From positions 48,717 through 112,716 of the forward strand of contig SVKV01000003.1 of the NCBI GenBank assembly GCA_015068305.1: 64,000 nt of DNA. Direction: 5' to 3'. This DNA comes from Oscillospiraceae bacterium (lineage in GTDB: Bacteria > Bacillota > Clostridia > Oscillospirales > Oscillospiraceae). The translations under genes and the position numbers were made by a program. This document shows, one piece after another, positions 16,722 to 25,402 of this stretch. The notes under the pieces were generated by a model, which searched no databases, was not told the origin of the DNA, and was given only the letters and a program-made list of their open reading frames with translations. How positions within the stretch are numbered: the first letter of the stretch is position 1; each line of letters starts with the position of its first letter.

Positions 16722-17708
16722 TTACAGTTTGATGGTTCTTGCCAATGCCGGTTCATAGCGGACGCTGAACCGATCACCGGGCAGGAAATATGGATTACCG
16801 TCACAAATGATGCAGGCCTCCCCGGTGAATCCCCGGAGTGTGACCTGATCATCAGGGCCAAAAATAAGATACTGCGTGGACGAAAACCGGTCCACGCCGG
16901 TGCCGTCGTCTTCAAAACTGACGGCGATGTAGTCGCACAGGGCGATGACGCCCTTTTTCTCGCTCCAGTCGCATTTGCCCACAACACTGTAGACGGCTCT
17001 GCCGTAGTGGTTTTCATGGGCAACGGGAGAAAGAATGATCTGCTTGATGATGCCGGGACAGGGTTTTACCTCCCTGCCGTTGAGCTCCACCAGAAAACCT
17101 TCCGTTACGATCTGCTCGGTGGGTGCTTTGGGACGGATGACGCCTTCCTCCAGCAGGGCACGGACCGAGACGCTGTGGGTCTGGCCTTCCACAGTTCCCA
17201 GGAAGGTGTCGCCCACAATCAGATCATTAAAGGCCAGGGACAGGAATTTTCCATCCAGGAATGCCGCAATGCCGTCGAAGCAAACTTCCTTTGCCTGGCT
17301 GATATGGCGGCCTTCCAGCTCCTCCAGGGTAACGGAAACGATGGGACCCACATTGGCGGTACCGGCAGCCACGCCCAGAATCGGAAGATTGATCCCCAGT
17401 TCATACATGGCATTGCGCACATAGGTTGCAGTGCCGTCGCCGCCGACACTGACAAACCGCTGGGCACCGGCCCGGGCCAGCGCCGCTACCTTGGCCAGGA
17501 TCTGCGGATAGTAGCCTTCCGCCTTCTCCGGCTGCACCAGGCAAACCGGCAGTTCCGGAAAAACCAGGCCTTCATCGGCAACCAGCAGCTCATCGCCGGC
17601 AAAAAAGTTGCAAAGCCTGCTGACAACTGCTTCAGCAGGCAGCCCTTTTCCGGCCTTGTAGTTATAGAGCAGGGCAGTTTTCACCTTTCCTGCCCCCCTT
17701 TCTGACAT
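16722..17708 (-). CDS. ATP-NAD kinase-like protein in transporter operon
   Basis: A protein of about 328 residues in the NAD kinase/diacylglycerol kinase-like fold family (also including AcoX-like proteins). The core motif is FVSVGGDGTATYVRNA, followed by GVAAGTANVGP, equivalent to the GGDG and NxxN-like regions of this fold. The C-terminal half is beta-rich. I list the ATG at 17708; a GTG at 17684 has a better ribosome site (AAAGGGGGG eight bases upstream) and would remove eight residues. It is the first gene of the CUT1 importer operon, an unusual position for a housekeeping NAD kinase, so phosphorylation of an imported small molecule is a fair hypothesis. Confidence 0.75.
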   Translation of the reverse strand: MSERGAGKVKTALLYNYKAGKGLPAEAVVSRLCNFFAGDELLVADEGLVFPELPVCLVQPEKAEGYYPQILAKVAALARAGAQRFVSVGGDGTATYVRNAMYELGINLPILGVAAGTANVGPIVSVTLEELEGRHISQAKEVCFDGIAAFLDGKFLSLAFNDLIVGDTFLGTVEGQTHSVSVRALLEEGVIRPKAPTEQIVTEGFLVELNGREVKPCPGIIKQIILSPVAHENHYGRAVYSVVGKCDWSEKKGVIALCDYIAVSFEDDGTGVDRFSSTQYLIFGPDDQVTLRGFTGEACIICDGNPYFLPGDRFSVRYEPALARTIKL

Positions 17709-17781
17709 ATGTTCCAAATATCGTCTTTTCAGTTGTGCAATTTCAACAACAACTCACTGCAATATATGGATTGTTTTTTAT

Positions 17782-17810
17782 ATAATAGCAAAATAAGTTG
17801 CTATATGCAA
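17782..17810 (-). promoter_or_regulatory. Promoter of CUT1/aldolase operon
   Basis: On the minus strand TTGCAT, 17 bases, TATTAT, about 75 bases upstream of the first gene. Confidence 0.6.
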
Positions 17811-17878
17811 GATTTATTTTGAAATCTGCAAATCTTTTTATTTCCCGACAGAATTTGGTAAATCAGTCTGTTTTTTCG

Positions 17879-17907
17879 TTGACTTCGGGTCCAAAACACA
17901 ATATGAT
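17879..17907 (+). promoter_or_regulatory. Promoter of MATE gene
   Basis: TTGACT (17879-17884), 17 bases, TATGAT (17902-17907), about 38 bases upstream of the chosen start. Confidence 0.8.
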
Positions 17908-17944
17908 AATAGGTAACATCGATTACTGCGGAGGTTCATCAGCA

Positions 17945-19276
17945 ATGGGTAACGGATTAACGCAACGGCATACTGCCAAATCCCTTCTGGTTTTTGCAAT
18001 GCCCACCATCGTCATGACGGTGTTCATGTCCCTGTACACCATGGTGGACGGCATTTTTGTGGCCAATTTTGTTTCTGCGGATGCGCTGGCCGGTCTGAAT
18101 CTGGTGATTCCGGCTCTGAGCATGCTGGTTTCCCTGTCCGTCATGATCAGCGCCGGCGGCAGCGTGGTTATTTCCAGAAAGCTGGGTGAATGCAGAGACC
18201 GGGAAGCCAAGGAGGACCTGTCCTTCATCGTCTTTCTGACTGTCCTCTTCGGCGGGGCGGTGACCGTTCTGGGAATCATCTTCGCCGATCCCATTCTGCG
18301 GCTGCTGGGCACCACCGACGGTCTTTACCAGGTGGCCCATGATTATTACAGTGTGCTGGTGCTGTTCACCGTCCCCTGTCTGCTGCAGGTCCAGTTCCAG
18401 TATCTCTTCATTACCGCAGGCGCACCCAGTCTGGGTCTTTGGTGCGTGGTGGCCGGCGGTGTTTCCAATGTGGTTCTGGACTATATTTTCATCGTACCCT
18501 GCGGCATGGATATTCAGGGTGCCGCATTGGCCACCGGCATCGGCTACAGCATCCCCGCGGTGGTGGGTCTTGTCTGGTTCAGCCTCAACCGCAACGGCAT
18601 GCTCCACTTCACCCTGCCCCGGTTCCGGCTGTCCACCCTCCGGGAAAGCGTGGTCAACGGCATCGGCAGCATGATCATCAACCTGGCAGGTGCTGTGGTC
18701 ACATGGCTTTACAACCGGGTCATCGTCCTGTACCTGTACGAAACCGGCATTGCCGCCGCCACCATCGTGCTCTATGCCCGGTATATGTTCAACTCCGTTC
18801 TGTCGGGCTATTCCAGCGGCGTGGCTCCCGTCATCAGCTTCAACTACGGCCGGAAGGATTTTGAGCAGGTAAAATTTCTCTTCCGCACCTCTCTGAAAGC
18901 AGTTCTGGCCGGCTCTGCCCTGGTATGCCTGATCTCCGTCTTCCTGCGGGATCCCATTGTTGCCCTCTTTGCCTCCGGAGAACCGGAGCTGGCCGAGCTT
19001 GCCCGCCGGGGTATCTTCCTGTTTGCCTTCAGCTATCTGTTCAACGGTGTCAACACCTTCGCCGCCACCCTCTTCTCCTCCCTCAATAACGGCAGGATCT
19101 CCGCCTTCATGGCCTTCATGAACACCTTCGTATTTCTGGTGGGTGCCATGTTCCTGCTGCCGAATCTGGGGCTGGATGCCGACGGTGTGTGGCTGGCAGT
19201 TCCGGCAGCAGAGCTTCTGAGCCTGGGCCTGTCCCTTTACTTCCTCCGGAAAAACCAGAAAACCTACGGCTATTGA
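17945..19276 (+). CDS. MATE family efflux transporter
   Basis: A 443-residue, 12-helix multidrug and toxin extrusion transporter. Family features include the N-terminal AMPTIVMTVFMSLYTMVDGIFV and the repeat-half FNSVLSGYSSGVAPVISFNYG. MATE proteins export cationic compounds with H+ or Na+ antiport. The start at 17945 follows GGAGG by ten bases and lies just after a good promoter; the frame is open 49 codons upstream but that stretch overlaps the promoter, so the longer form is unlikely. It is a single-gene unit. Confidence 0.92.
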   Translation: MGNGLTQRHTAKSLLVFAMPTIVMTVFMSLYTMVDGIFVANFVSADALAGLNLVIPALSMLVSLSVMISAGGSVVISRKLGECRDREAKEDLSFIVFLTVLFGGAVTVLGIIFADPILRLLGTTDGLYQVAHDYYSVLVLFTVPCLLQVQFQYLFITAGAPSLGLWCVVAGGVSNVVLDYIFIVPCGMDIQGAALATGIGYSIPAVVGLVWFSLNRNGMLHFTLPRFRLSTLRESVVNGIGSMIINLAGAVVTWLYNRVIVLYLYETGIAAATIVLYARYMFNSVLSGYSSGVAPVISFNYGRKDFEQVKFLFRTSLKAVLAGSALVCLISVFLRDPIVALFASGEPELAELARRGIFLFAFSYLFNGVNTFAATLFSSLNNGRISAFMAFMNTFVFLVGAMFLLPNLGLDADGVWLAVPAAELLSLGLSLYFLRKNQKTYGY

Positions 19277-19290
19277 TCCCGATGAAAAAG

Positions 19291-19327
19291 AAAGGACTTG
19301 CTTCCAAACAAGAAGCAAGTCCTTTTT
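19291..19327. terminator. Bidirectional terminator
   Basis: A 14-bp perfect stem (AAAGGACTTGCTTC / GAAGCAAGTCCTTT) lies between the convergent MATE and AEC genes; TTTTTG follows on the plus strand and TTTCTTTTTC on the minus strand. Confidence 0.93.
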
Positions 19328-19340
19328 GTATGTAATGCAA

Positions 19341-20366
19341 TCAGACAGCCAGCAGGCCCATGCCCATCAGCACGCAAACTTCTGCAAAAATCGTAAAGAT
19401 GGAGAAAATGCTGGTCCATACCACCAGCTGGGTAGCCAGCTGTTCATCGGCGCCCATGGAAGAAGCCATGACAGCGCTGGACACCGCCACGGGAGAACCG
19501 AACAGCGCCACCAGCGCCGGGAATTCGTTGACGCCGCAGGCCATCAGTCCCATGCTGTTCAGCGCAATTGCAAGGCCCAGACCCAGTACCGGAGCCAGCA
19601 CGATCCGCCAGAGGGTGCCGGTAACGATCTCCTTCAGCAGGCCCTTCACCGCAGAGAACTCAAACTGTCCGCCCAGAACAACCAACGCAAAGGGTGTTGC
19701 AATGGATTTGAGGTTATTGACGGCGGTATAGAGGAATTTGGTATGGTGGCTGAACCGGAACACAACATCGCCGAATAGGGCGACCTGTGCCTCCCGGATT
19801 CCCAAAAAAACCAGACCCAGCACACAGCCGATGATCAGAGGATTCTTTGCAATATTGATCAGAACATTCTTAATACTGTGCTTGTCGGATTTGTCACCGG
19901 TGGCAAACATGCTCAGAGAAAGAACCGCCAGCACATTGTTCACCGGCACCGTGAAGGAGGATACGATGGCGGCCACCGCCACAGCCTCCTCGCCGCCCAG
20001 GGCGCTGGCCAGGGACAGACCGATGATGGCAATATTGCTGCGGAAGGTGCACTGGAGGATGACGCCCCGGCGCTCCGGCACTTTTGTGACAAGGATCGCC
20101 GTACCCAGACCCAGCACAAAGAAAACCACAAGCATCACCACGCCGTAAAGCACGATCTCCCAGTTGATGGATGCAAAGCTTTCAATGTTGTAGACATTGA
20201 TGAACAGCATGCACGGAAGGCACACATTGAAAACCAGCTTGTTGCCGATCTTCACGAAATCCTTGTTGATGAAATTCTTCTGCTTGAGAATATAGCCCAG
20301 CAGAATCAGCAGCACCACCGGCACCACCGCATTGACCGCGGTAAACAAGATAACGGACAAACCCAT
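19341..20366 (-). CDS. AEC family transporter (auxin efflux carrier fold)
   Basis: A 341-residue, ten-helix membrane carrier of the AEC family, which in bacteria includes malate and other organic-anion permeases. The sequence begins VPVVLLILLGYILKQK and contains NVCLPCMLFINVYN and a LIIGCVLGLVF helix. The start at 20366 excludes a 38-residue polar extension in the same frame; its ribosome site is weak (GGTGGA), so the exact start is uncertain. There is no obvious partner gene. The substrate is unknown. Confidence 0.85.
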   Translation of the reverse strand: MGLSVILFTAVNAVVPVVLLILLGYILKQKNFINKDFVKIGNKLVFNVCLPCMLFINVYNIESFASINWEIVLYGVVMLVVFFVLGLGTAILVTKVPERRGVILQCTFRSNIAIIGLSLASALGGEEAVAVAAIVSSFTVPVNNVLAVLSLSMFATGDKSDKHSIKNVLINIAKNPLIIGCVLGLVFLGIREAQVALFGDVVFRFSHHTKFLYTAVNNLKSIATPFALVVLGGQFEFSAVKGLLKEIVTGTLWRIVLAPVLGLGLAIALNSMGLMACGVNEFPALVALFGSPVAVSSAVMASSMGADEQLATQLVVWTSIFSIFTIFAEVCVLMGMGLLAV

Positions 20367-20537
20367 AGCAATCCACCACTTCGCCCCACCGATCCCGGCA
20401 AAAACCGGCTCCGGAGCGGGGCATCCTTTCCAAAAATGTCCTGCAGACGCAGGTTTTCGATGTATCTTCATAATAACCATTCTGCCCCGGGAAAGTCAAT
20501 AGCGAAGCCGGATTTCCACCCGGGTTTTGGCCCAATC

Positions 20538-20566
20538 TTGCGCTTTTTGTGATTCTGTGATAAAAT
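20538..20566 (+). promoter_or_regulatory. Promoter of conserved hypothetical gene
   Basis: TTGCGC, 17 bases, TAAAAT, 30 bases ahead of the start codon. Confidence 0.65.
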
Positions 20567-20595
20567 TGAGCGGCACAGGGAAAGGAGCCGATTGC

Positions 20596-21105
20596 ATGGA
20601 TACTTTGAAAACCCTTCTCACCGCCCACGGTGCCCGATACCCCGAAATGCAGCCGACGGATGCGGTGAAGCTGATCTACCAGAACGAATTCGGCGGCGGC
20701 CATCTGATCCGGGACGAGGAAAAATGTCTGGCCCGGCTGAAAACGGAATACAGCCAGCTCATCCAGTCAGCCGATGAGCCTCTGGCGGAGGAAATCGGCA
20801 ACGGTATGGTCCGGGTAAACCTGCGGGCCCTGGATGCCCACGGTTACTGCGCTGAAAAGCTGGGTGCGGACTTCATCCGCTGCGCCGCCCTGCAGCAGGG
20901 TTCCCCGGATTCTTTCCGGAAAAAGCTGGAAATTTTGCGGCAGATGGCAAAGGAGGGTTCCCTCCCCTTTTCCTTTGATGCCCTGGAACAATACCTTGAC
21001 CAATACGAAAAGGCGGGCTTCCCCATGGTCTCCCACAGTCCGCAATACCGCGCTGCCTATGCCCCGGCATACCGGGTCATCCGGAAGGAATTCCTGCCTT
21101 TATAA
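20596..21105 (+). CDS. Conserved hypothetical protein
   Basis: A 169-residue cytoplasmic protein. The N-terminal block (ARYPEMQPTDAVKLIYQNEFGGGHLI) looks like a conserved domain I have seen in uncharacterised Firmicute proteins, but I can assign no function. It is mostly helical and has no membrane segment. The start follows AAAGGAG at eight bases. It has its own promoter and precedes ftsH, which also has its own promoter. Confidence 0.75.
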   Translation: MDTLKTLLTAHGARYPEMQPTDAVKLIYQNEFGGGHLIRDEEKCLARLKTEYSQLIQSADEPLAEEIGNGMVRVNLRALDAHGYCAEKLGADFIRCAALQQGSPDSFRKKLEILRQMAKEGSLPFSFDALEQYLDQYEKAGFPMVSHSPQYRAAYAPAYRVIRKEFLPL

Positions 21106-21146
21106 CCCATTCACAGAAAGTTTACTGCCCCTTGACGAATCATTCA

Positions 21147-21175
21147 TTGATACAATTGGAAAAATATGATATGAT
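21147..21175 (+). promoter_or_regulatory. Promoter of ftsH gene
   Basis: TTGATA (21147-21152), 17 bases, TATGAT (21170-21175), 42 bases upstream of the start. Confidence 0.75.
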
Positions 21176-21216
21176 GGGCAAAAATGAAGCATAAAAGCCG
21201 AAGGAGGCGATCCAAT

Positions 21217-23118
21217 ATGGATCAAAACCGCAACAATCCCTCCCAAAACGGGCCCAACAAGCCCGGTGGGGAAGGGCAGAAACCCAATAACCGCTGGGTA
21301 GCACTGCTGATCGCCGTGGCCATTGTTCTGGCCATCAGCGGCATTTTCAATGCCGTGCGCAGCAGCCAGTACACCCAGACCACCTGGTCCGATTTCCGCT
21401 CCGCCATGAACGCCGGTCAGATCGTGGAAGCAGAACTCCAGTACGACCGGATCATTTACCTGACAAAGGAAGAGGCCGCAAAAGACCCCGCCGTCCAGAA
21501 GGCCTGCTTTACCGGCCTGCCCAGCAGCTATAATCTAATGGAGCTGGCTGACGAGCTGATCGCCCGGGGCGCCACTGTTGACAGGCTGATCGTGGAGGAC
21601 AATTCCACCATCATGATGATCCTTTCCTATGTCATGATGCTGGGCGTTGCCTTCCTGTTCATGAACATGCTGACCAAGCGGATGAGCGGCGACGGCATGA
21701 TGGGCGGCTTCGGCAAGTCCAAGGCCAAGGTTTACATGGAAAAGAGCACCGGCGTCACCTTCCGGGATGTGGCCGGACAGGATGAAGCCAAGGAATCCCT
21801 CCAGGAGATCATCGATTTCCTCCATAATCCCGGCAAGTACACCGATATCGGCGCCAAGCTGCCCAAGGGTGCCCTGCTGGTGGGCTCCCCCGGTACCGGT
21901 AAGACCCTGATTGCCAAGGCTGTGGCCGGTGAAGCCAATGTACCCTTCTTCTCCATCTCCGGTTCCGACTTTGTGGAGATGTTCGTGGGCATGGGCGCAA
22001 GCCGTGTCCGGGACCTGTTCCAGCAGGCCGCAAAGGTGGCACCCTGTATCATCTTTATTGACGAGATCGATGCGGTGGGCCGTTCCCGTGACTCCCGCTA
22101 CGGCGGCAACTCCGAACAGGAGCAGACATTGAATCAGCTCCTCAGCGAGATCGACGGCTTCGACTCCACCAAGGGCATCGTGTGTCTGGCCGCCACCAAC
22201 CGTCCCGAAATTCTGGATAAGGCCCTGCTCCGCCCCGGCCGCTTTGACCGGCGGATCATTGTGGACCGGCCCAATCTCCAGGGCCGTCTGGATACGCTGA
22301 AGGTCCATACCCGAAAGATCAAGCTGGCGGAAGATGTGGATCTGCGGAAAATCGCCCAGACCACAGCCGGCGCCGTAGGTGCGGACCTTGCAAACCTGGT
22401 CAATGAAGCCGCCCTCCGGGCTGTCCGGAAGGGCCGCAAGCTGGTGACCCAGGAGGATCTGCTGGTATCCTTCGAGACCGTCATCGCCGGCACCGAGAAG
22501 AAGAATACCGTGCTGACCGATATGGAAAAGCGCCTGGTCGCCTACCACGAGGTGGGCCATGCCCTGGTCTCCGCCCTGATGAAGAAGAGCCAGCCCGTTT
22601 CCAAGATCACCATCGTGCCCCATACCACCGGTGCCCTGGGCTACACCATGTACACGCCCGAGGAGGAAAAATTCCTCTCCACCAACGAGGAGCTTCTGGC
22701 AGACCTGTGCGGTCTGCTGGGCGGCCGGGCCGCCGAACAGGTGGTCTTCGGTGTCAAAACCACCGGTGCTTCCAACGATATCCAGCGGGCAACCGCTCTG
22801 GCAAAGAACATGATCTCCCTGTACGGCATGAGCGAGGAACTTGGTCTGATGGCCCCTGCCGTGGTGTCCAACCAGTATTTGGAGGGCCAGGCTCACATGG
22901 ACTGCTCCCAGGAAACTGCCGCCAAGGTGGATGCCGCGGTGCAAAAGCTGCTGGACAAGTGCTACGCCGATTCCAAGCAGCTGCTCCTGGATAACCGGAG
23001 CCTGCTGGATGAGATCTCCGAGTATCTGCTTGCTAAGGAAACCATCACCGGCGAAGAGCTGATGGCTTACGTCAATGCCGACAAACAGCAGGCGGAAGAA
23101 GCAACCGAAGAAGCGTAA
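21217..23118 (+). CDS. ftsH: ATP-dependent zinc metalloprotease FtsH
   Basis: A 633-residue membrane AAA+ protease that degrades misfolded or regulatory membrane and cytosolic proteins as a hexamer. It has helix 1 at about residues 26-46, a short external domain, helix 2 at about 130-150, Walker A GSPGTGKT at 223-230, Walker [13 protein letters not shown], the arginine-finger region RPGRFDRR, and zinc motif HEVGH at 444-448 with TGASND providing the third ligand region. The usual zinc motif is HEAGH, so Ala is replaced by Val. The start at 21217 has AAGGAGG nine bases upstream; a longer frame adds a basic stretch without a ribosome site. Confidence 0.96.
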   Translation: MDQNRNNPSQNGPNKPGGEGQKPNNRWVALLIAVAIVLAISGIFNAVRSSQYTQTTWSDFRSAMNAGQIVEAELQYDRIIYLTKEEAAKDPAVQKACFTGLPSSYNLMELADELIARGATVDRLIVEDNSTIMMILSYVMMLGVAFLFMNMLTKRMSGDGMMGGFGKSKAKVYMEKSTGVTFRDVAGQDEAKESLQEIIDFLHNPGKYTDIGAKLPKGALLVGSPGTGKTLIAKAVAGEANVPFFSISGSDFVEMFVGMGASRVRDLFQQAAKVAPCIIFIDEIDAVGRSRDSRYGGNSEQEQTLNQLLSEIDGFDSTKGIVCLAATNRPEILDKALLRPGRFDRRIIVDRPNLQGRLDTLKVHTRKIKLAEDVDLRKIAQTTAGAVGADLANLVNEAALRAVRKGRKLVTQEDLLVSFETVIAGTEKKNTVLTDMEKRLVAYHEVGHALVSALMKKSQPVSKITIVPHTTGALGYTMYTPEEEKFLSTNEELLADLCGLLGGRAAEQVVFGVKTTGASNDIQRATALAKNMISLYGMSEELGLMAPAVVSNQYLEGQAHMDCSQETAAKVDAAVQKLLDKCYADSKQLLLDNRSLLDEISEYLLAKETITGEELMAYVNADKQQAEEATEEA

Positions 23119-23123
23119 CTTTT

Positions 23124-23151
23124 AAGGGAGCCTGCGGGCTCCCTTGTTTTT
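23124..23151 (+). terminator. Intrinsic terminator of ftsH
   Basis: A 9-bp stem (AAGGGAGCC / GGCTCCCTT) with a TGCG loop is followed by GTTTTTG. Confidence 0.88.
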
Positions 23152-23207
23152 GTTCTTTCTTACAAATCAATCAAAGTTTATTGATACTAATTTATCGAAT
23201 TTTCATC

Positions 23208-23236
23208 TTTACAAAAAGCATAACAGCATCTATAAT
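23208..23236 (+). promoter_or_regulatory. Promoter of SDR gene
   Basis: TTTACA, 17 bases, consensus TATAAT, 37 bases upstream of the start. Confidence 0.82.
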
Positions 23237-23273
23237 AAGAGTATCAAAAATAATTACTAAGGAGGTCCTTATT

Positions 23274-24074
23274 ATGGGCTATTTTACCGGTAAAACCGTT
23301 ATCATCACCGGCGCAGGCCGGGCTGTTCTGTCCGATGGCCGCTGCGGCTCCATCGGCTACGGCATCGCCACCGCTTACGCCAAGGAAGGCGCCAACATCG
23401 TCATCACCGGCCGTAATGTCAAGAAGCTGGAGGATGCAAAGGAAGAGCTGGAGCGTCTGTACGGCGTGAAGGTCCTGCCCATCCAGGCTGATATCTCTGC
23501 CGGCGCTGACAACGCAGCTGTTGCTGCCGACGTGGTCGCAAAGACCGTTGCAGAATTCGGCGGCATCGACGTTCTGATCAACAATGCACAGGCTTCCGCT
23601 TCCGGCGTGACCCTGGCTAACCACACTCTGGAGCAGTTCAACCTGGCCATGTACTCCGGTCTGTACGCTGTGTATCACTACATGCAGGCCTGCTACCCCT
23701 ACCTGAAGGAAGCCAAGGGCTCCGTCATCAACTTTGCCTCCGGCGCCGGTCTGTTTGGCAACTACGGCCAGTGCTCCTACGCTGCTGCCAAGGAAGGCAT
23801 CCGTGGCCTCAGCCGCGTTGCCGCCACCGAGTGGGGCCCCGACGGCATCAACGTCAACGTGGTCTGCCCCATTGCCTGGACCGCTCAGCTGGAGAACTTC
23901 CAGAAGGCTTACCCCGAGGCATTCAAGGCAAACGTCAAGATGCCCCCCATGGGCCACTACGGCGATCCCGAACTGGAAATCGGCCGTGTCTGCGTCCAGC
24001 TGGCACACCCCGACTTCAAGTATCTGTCCGGCGAGACCCTGACCCTGGAAGGCGGCATGGGCCTGCGTCCCTAA
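23274..24074 (+). CDS. Short-chain dehydrogenase/reductase (SDR)
   Basis: A 266-residue NAD(P)-dependent oxidoreductase. It starts KTVIITGAG, but the cofactor loop is extended by about eight residues before GSIGYGIA, which resembles the longer loop of divergent or FabI-like SDRs. The catalytic Ser region is SVINFASGAG and the catalytic pair is Tyr-x3-Lys in CSYAAAKEG. The C-terminal SGETLTLEGGMGLRP matches classical SDRs. AAGGAGG lies eight to nine bases upstream of the ATG. Being a single gene with a strong promoter, its substrate cannot be inferred from context. Confidence 0.92.
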   Translation: MGYFTGKTVIITGAGRAVLSDGRCGSIGYGIATAYAKEGANIVITGRNVKKLEDAKEELERLYGVKVLPIQADISAGADNAAVAADVVAKTVAEFGGIDVLINNAQASASGVTLANHTLEQFNLAMYSGLYAVYHYMQACYPYLKEAKGSVINFASGAGLFGNYGQCSYAAAKEGIRGLSRVAATEWGPDGINVNVVCPIAWTAQLENFQKAYPEAFKANVKMPPMGHYGDPELEIGRVCVQLAHPDFKYLSGETLTLEGGMGLRP

Positions 24075-24093
24075 GTCAAACTCCCGCATTTCT

Positions 24094-24123
24094 GCCGGGC
24101 CCTTCGGGGCCCGGTATTTTTTT
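24094..24123 (+). terminator. Intrinsic terminator of SDR gene
   Basis: CCGGGCCC-TTCG-GGGCCCGG is followed by TATTTTTTTG. Confidence 0.9.
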
Positions 24124-24138
24124 GACGTATTTTGCCAA

Positions 24139-24167
24139 TTTACTTTCCCTTCTGCCGATGCTATAAT
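24139..24167 (+). promoter_or_regulatory. Promoter of FprA-type gene
   Basis: TTTACT, 17 bases, TATAAT, 31 bases upstream of the start. Confidence 0.75.
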
Positions 24168-24198
24168 GGGTACAATCTGGAAATAAAGGAGCAAACAT

Positions 24199-25353
24199 AT
24201 GACGATCACCAAAGACATTCTCTACATTGGCGTCAACGATCACGACATTGACCTGTTTGAAGGCCAGTATACGGTGCCCAACGGCATGGCCTACAACTCC
24301 TACGCCATTGTGGATGAGAAAATCGCCATCATGGATTCTGTGGATCAGAATTTTGGAGCCCAGTGGCTTGCCAATATCGAAGCTGCCCTGGAGGGCCGGA
24401 AGCCGGATTATCTGGTGGTGCAGCACATGGAACCGGACCACTCCGCCAACATTCTCACCTTCATGAATGCCTACCCCGAAGCCATGCTGGTGTCCAACAC
24501 CAAATCCTTCATCATGATGAAGCAGTTCTTCGGCACGGATTTTGCAGACCGGCGGATTGCCGTGGGTGAGGGTGATACCCTGTGCCTGGGCAAGCACACC
24601 CTGACCTTCTACACCGCTCCCATGGTCCACTGGCCGGAGGTCATCGTCTCTTACGATTCTTATGATAAAGTCCTCTTCTCCGCCGATGGCTTCGGCAAGT
24701 TCGGCGCTCTGGATGCAGAGGAAGACTGGGCCTGCGAAGCCCGTCGGTATTACATCGGCATCGTGGGCAAGTACGGCGTCCAGACCCAGGCCCTACTGAA
24801 GAAGGCCGCCAAGCTGGATATTGCCGCCATCTGCCCCCTCCACGGTCCCGTTCTTACAGAGAATCTGAGCTACTATATCGGTCTCTATGACACCTGGTCC
24901 TCCTACCGTCCCGAGAGTGAGGGTGTTGTGATCGCCTACACCTCCGTCTACGGCCATACCAAGGCTGCTGTGGAGCTGCTGGCAGAAACCCTGCGCAGCC
25001 GGGGCTGCCCCAAGGTCACGGTGACAGACCTTGCCCGGGACGACATGGCAGAAGCAGTGGAAGATGCCTTCCGGTATAACAAGCTGGTGCTGGCCACCAC
25101 CACCTACAACGGCGACATGTTCCCCTTCATGAAAGAATTCCTCCACCATCTGACGGAGCGGAACTTCCAGAACCGGACCGTCGGCATGATTGAAAATGGC
25201 ACCTGGGCCCCCGTTGCCGCCAAATTCATGCTGAAGATGCTGGAAAACAGCAAGAATCTGACCTTTACTTCCAACAATGTCAAGATTTTCTCCGCGCTGA
25301 ACGACGACAGCCGGGCACAGCTGATGGCCCTGGCTGCAGAGCTCTGGCCCTGA
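24199..25353 (+). CDS. FprA family A-type flavodiiron protein
   Basis: A 384-residue flavodiiron protein. The N-terminal metallo-beta-lactamase-like domain (1-245) carries the diiron ligand motif HMEPDHS. The C-terminal flavodoxin domain (about 250-384) begins VVIAYTSVYGHTKAAVE, the FMN phosphate loop. These cytoplasmic enzymes of anaerobes reduce O2 to water and/or NO to N2O, using electrons from rubredoxin or F420-type donors. The ribosome site is AAAGGAG. It is a monocistronic unit, consistent with a stress-protection gene in a strict anaerobe. Confidence 0.95.
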   Translation: MTITKDILYIGVNDHDIDLFEGQYTVPNGMAYNSYAIVDEKIAIMDSVDQNFGAQWLANIEAALEGRKPDYLVVQHMEPDHSANILTFMNAYPEAMLVSNTKSFIMMKQFFGTDFADRRIAVGEGDTLCLGKHTLTFYTAPMVHWPEVIVSYDSYDKVLFSADGFGKFGALDAEEDWACEARRYYIGIVGKYGVQTQALLKKAAKLDIAAICPLHGPVLTENLSYYIGLYDTWSSYRPESEGVVIAYTSVYGHTKAAVELLAETLRSRGCPKVTVTDLARDDMAEAVEDAFRYNKLVLATTTYNGDMFPFMKEFLHHLTERNFQNRTVGMIENGTWAPVAAKFMLKMLENSKNLTFTSNNVKIFSALNDDSRAQLMALAAELWP

Positions 25354-25363
25354 AGACAAACAA

Positions 25364-25402
25364 ACCCCCAACCCGATTTGAATTGGGTTGGGGGTATTTT
25401 TT
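25364..25402. terminator. Bidirectional terminator
   Basis: An 11-bp GC-rich stem (ACCCCCAACCC / GGGTTGGGGGT), extended by GATTTGAATT, is followed by TATTTTTT. It lies between the convergent flavodiiron and glycerate kinase genes. Confidence 0.92.
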
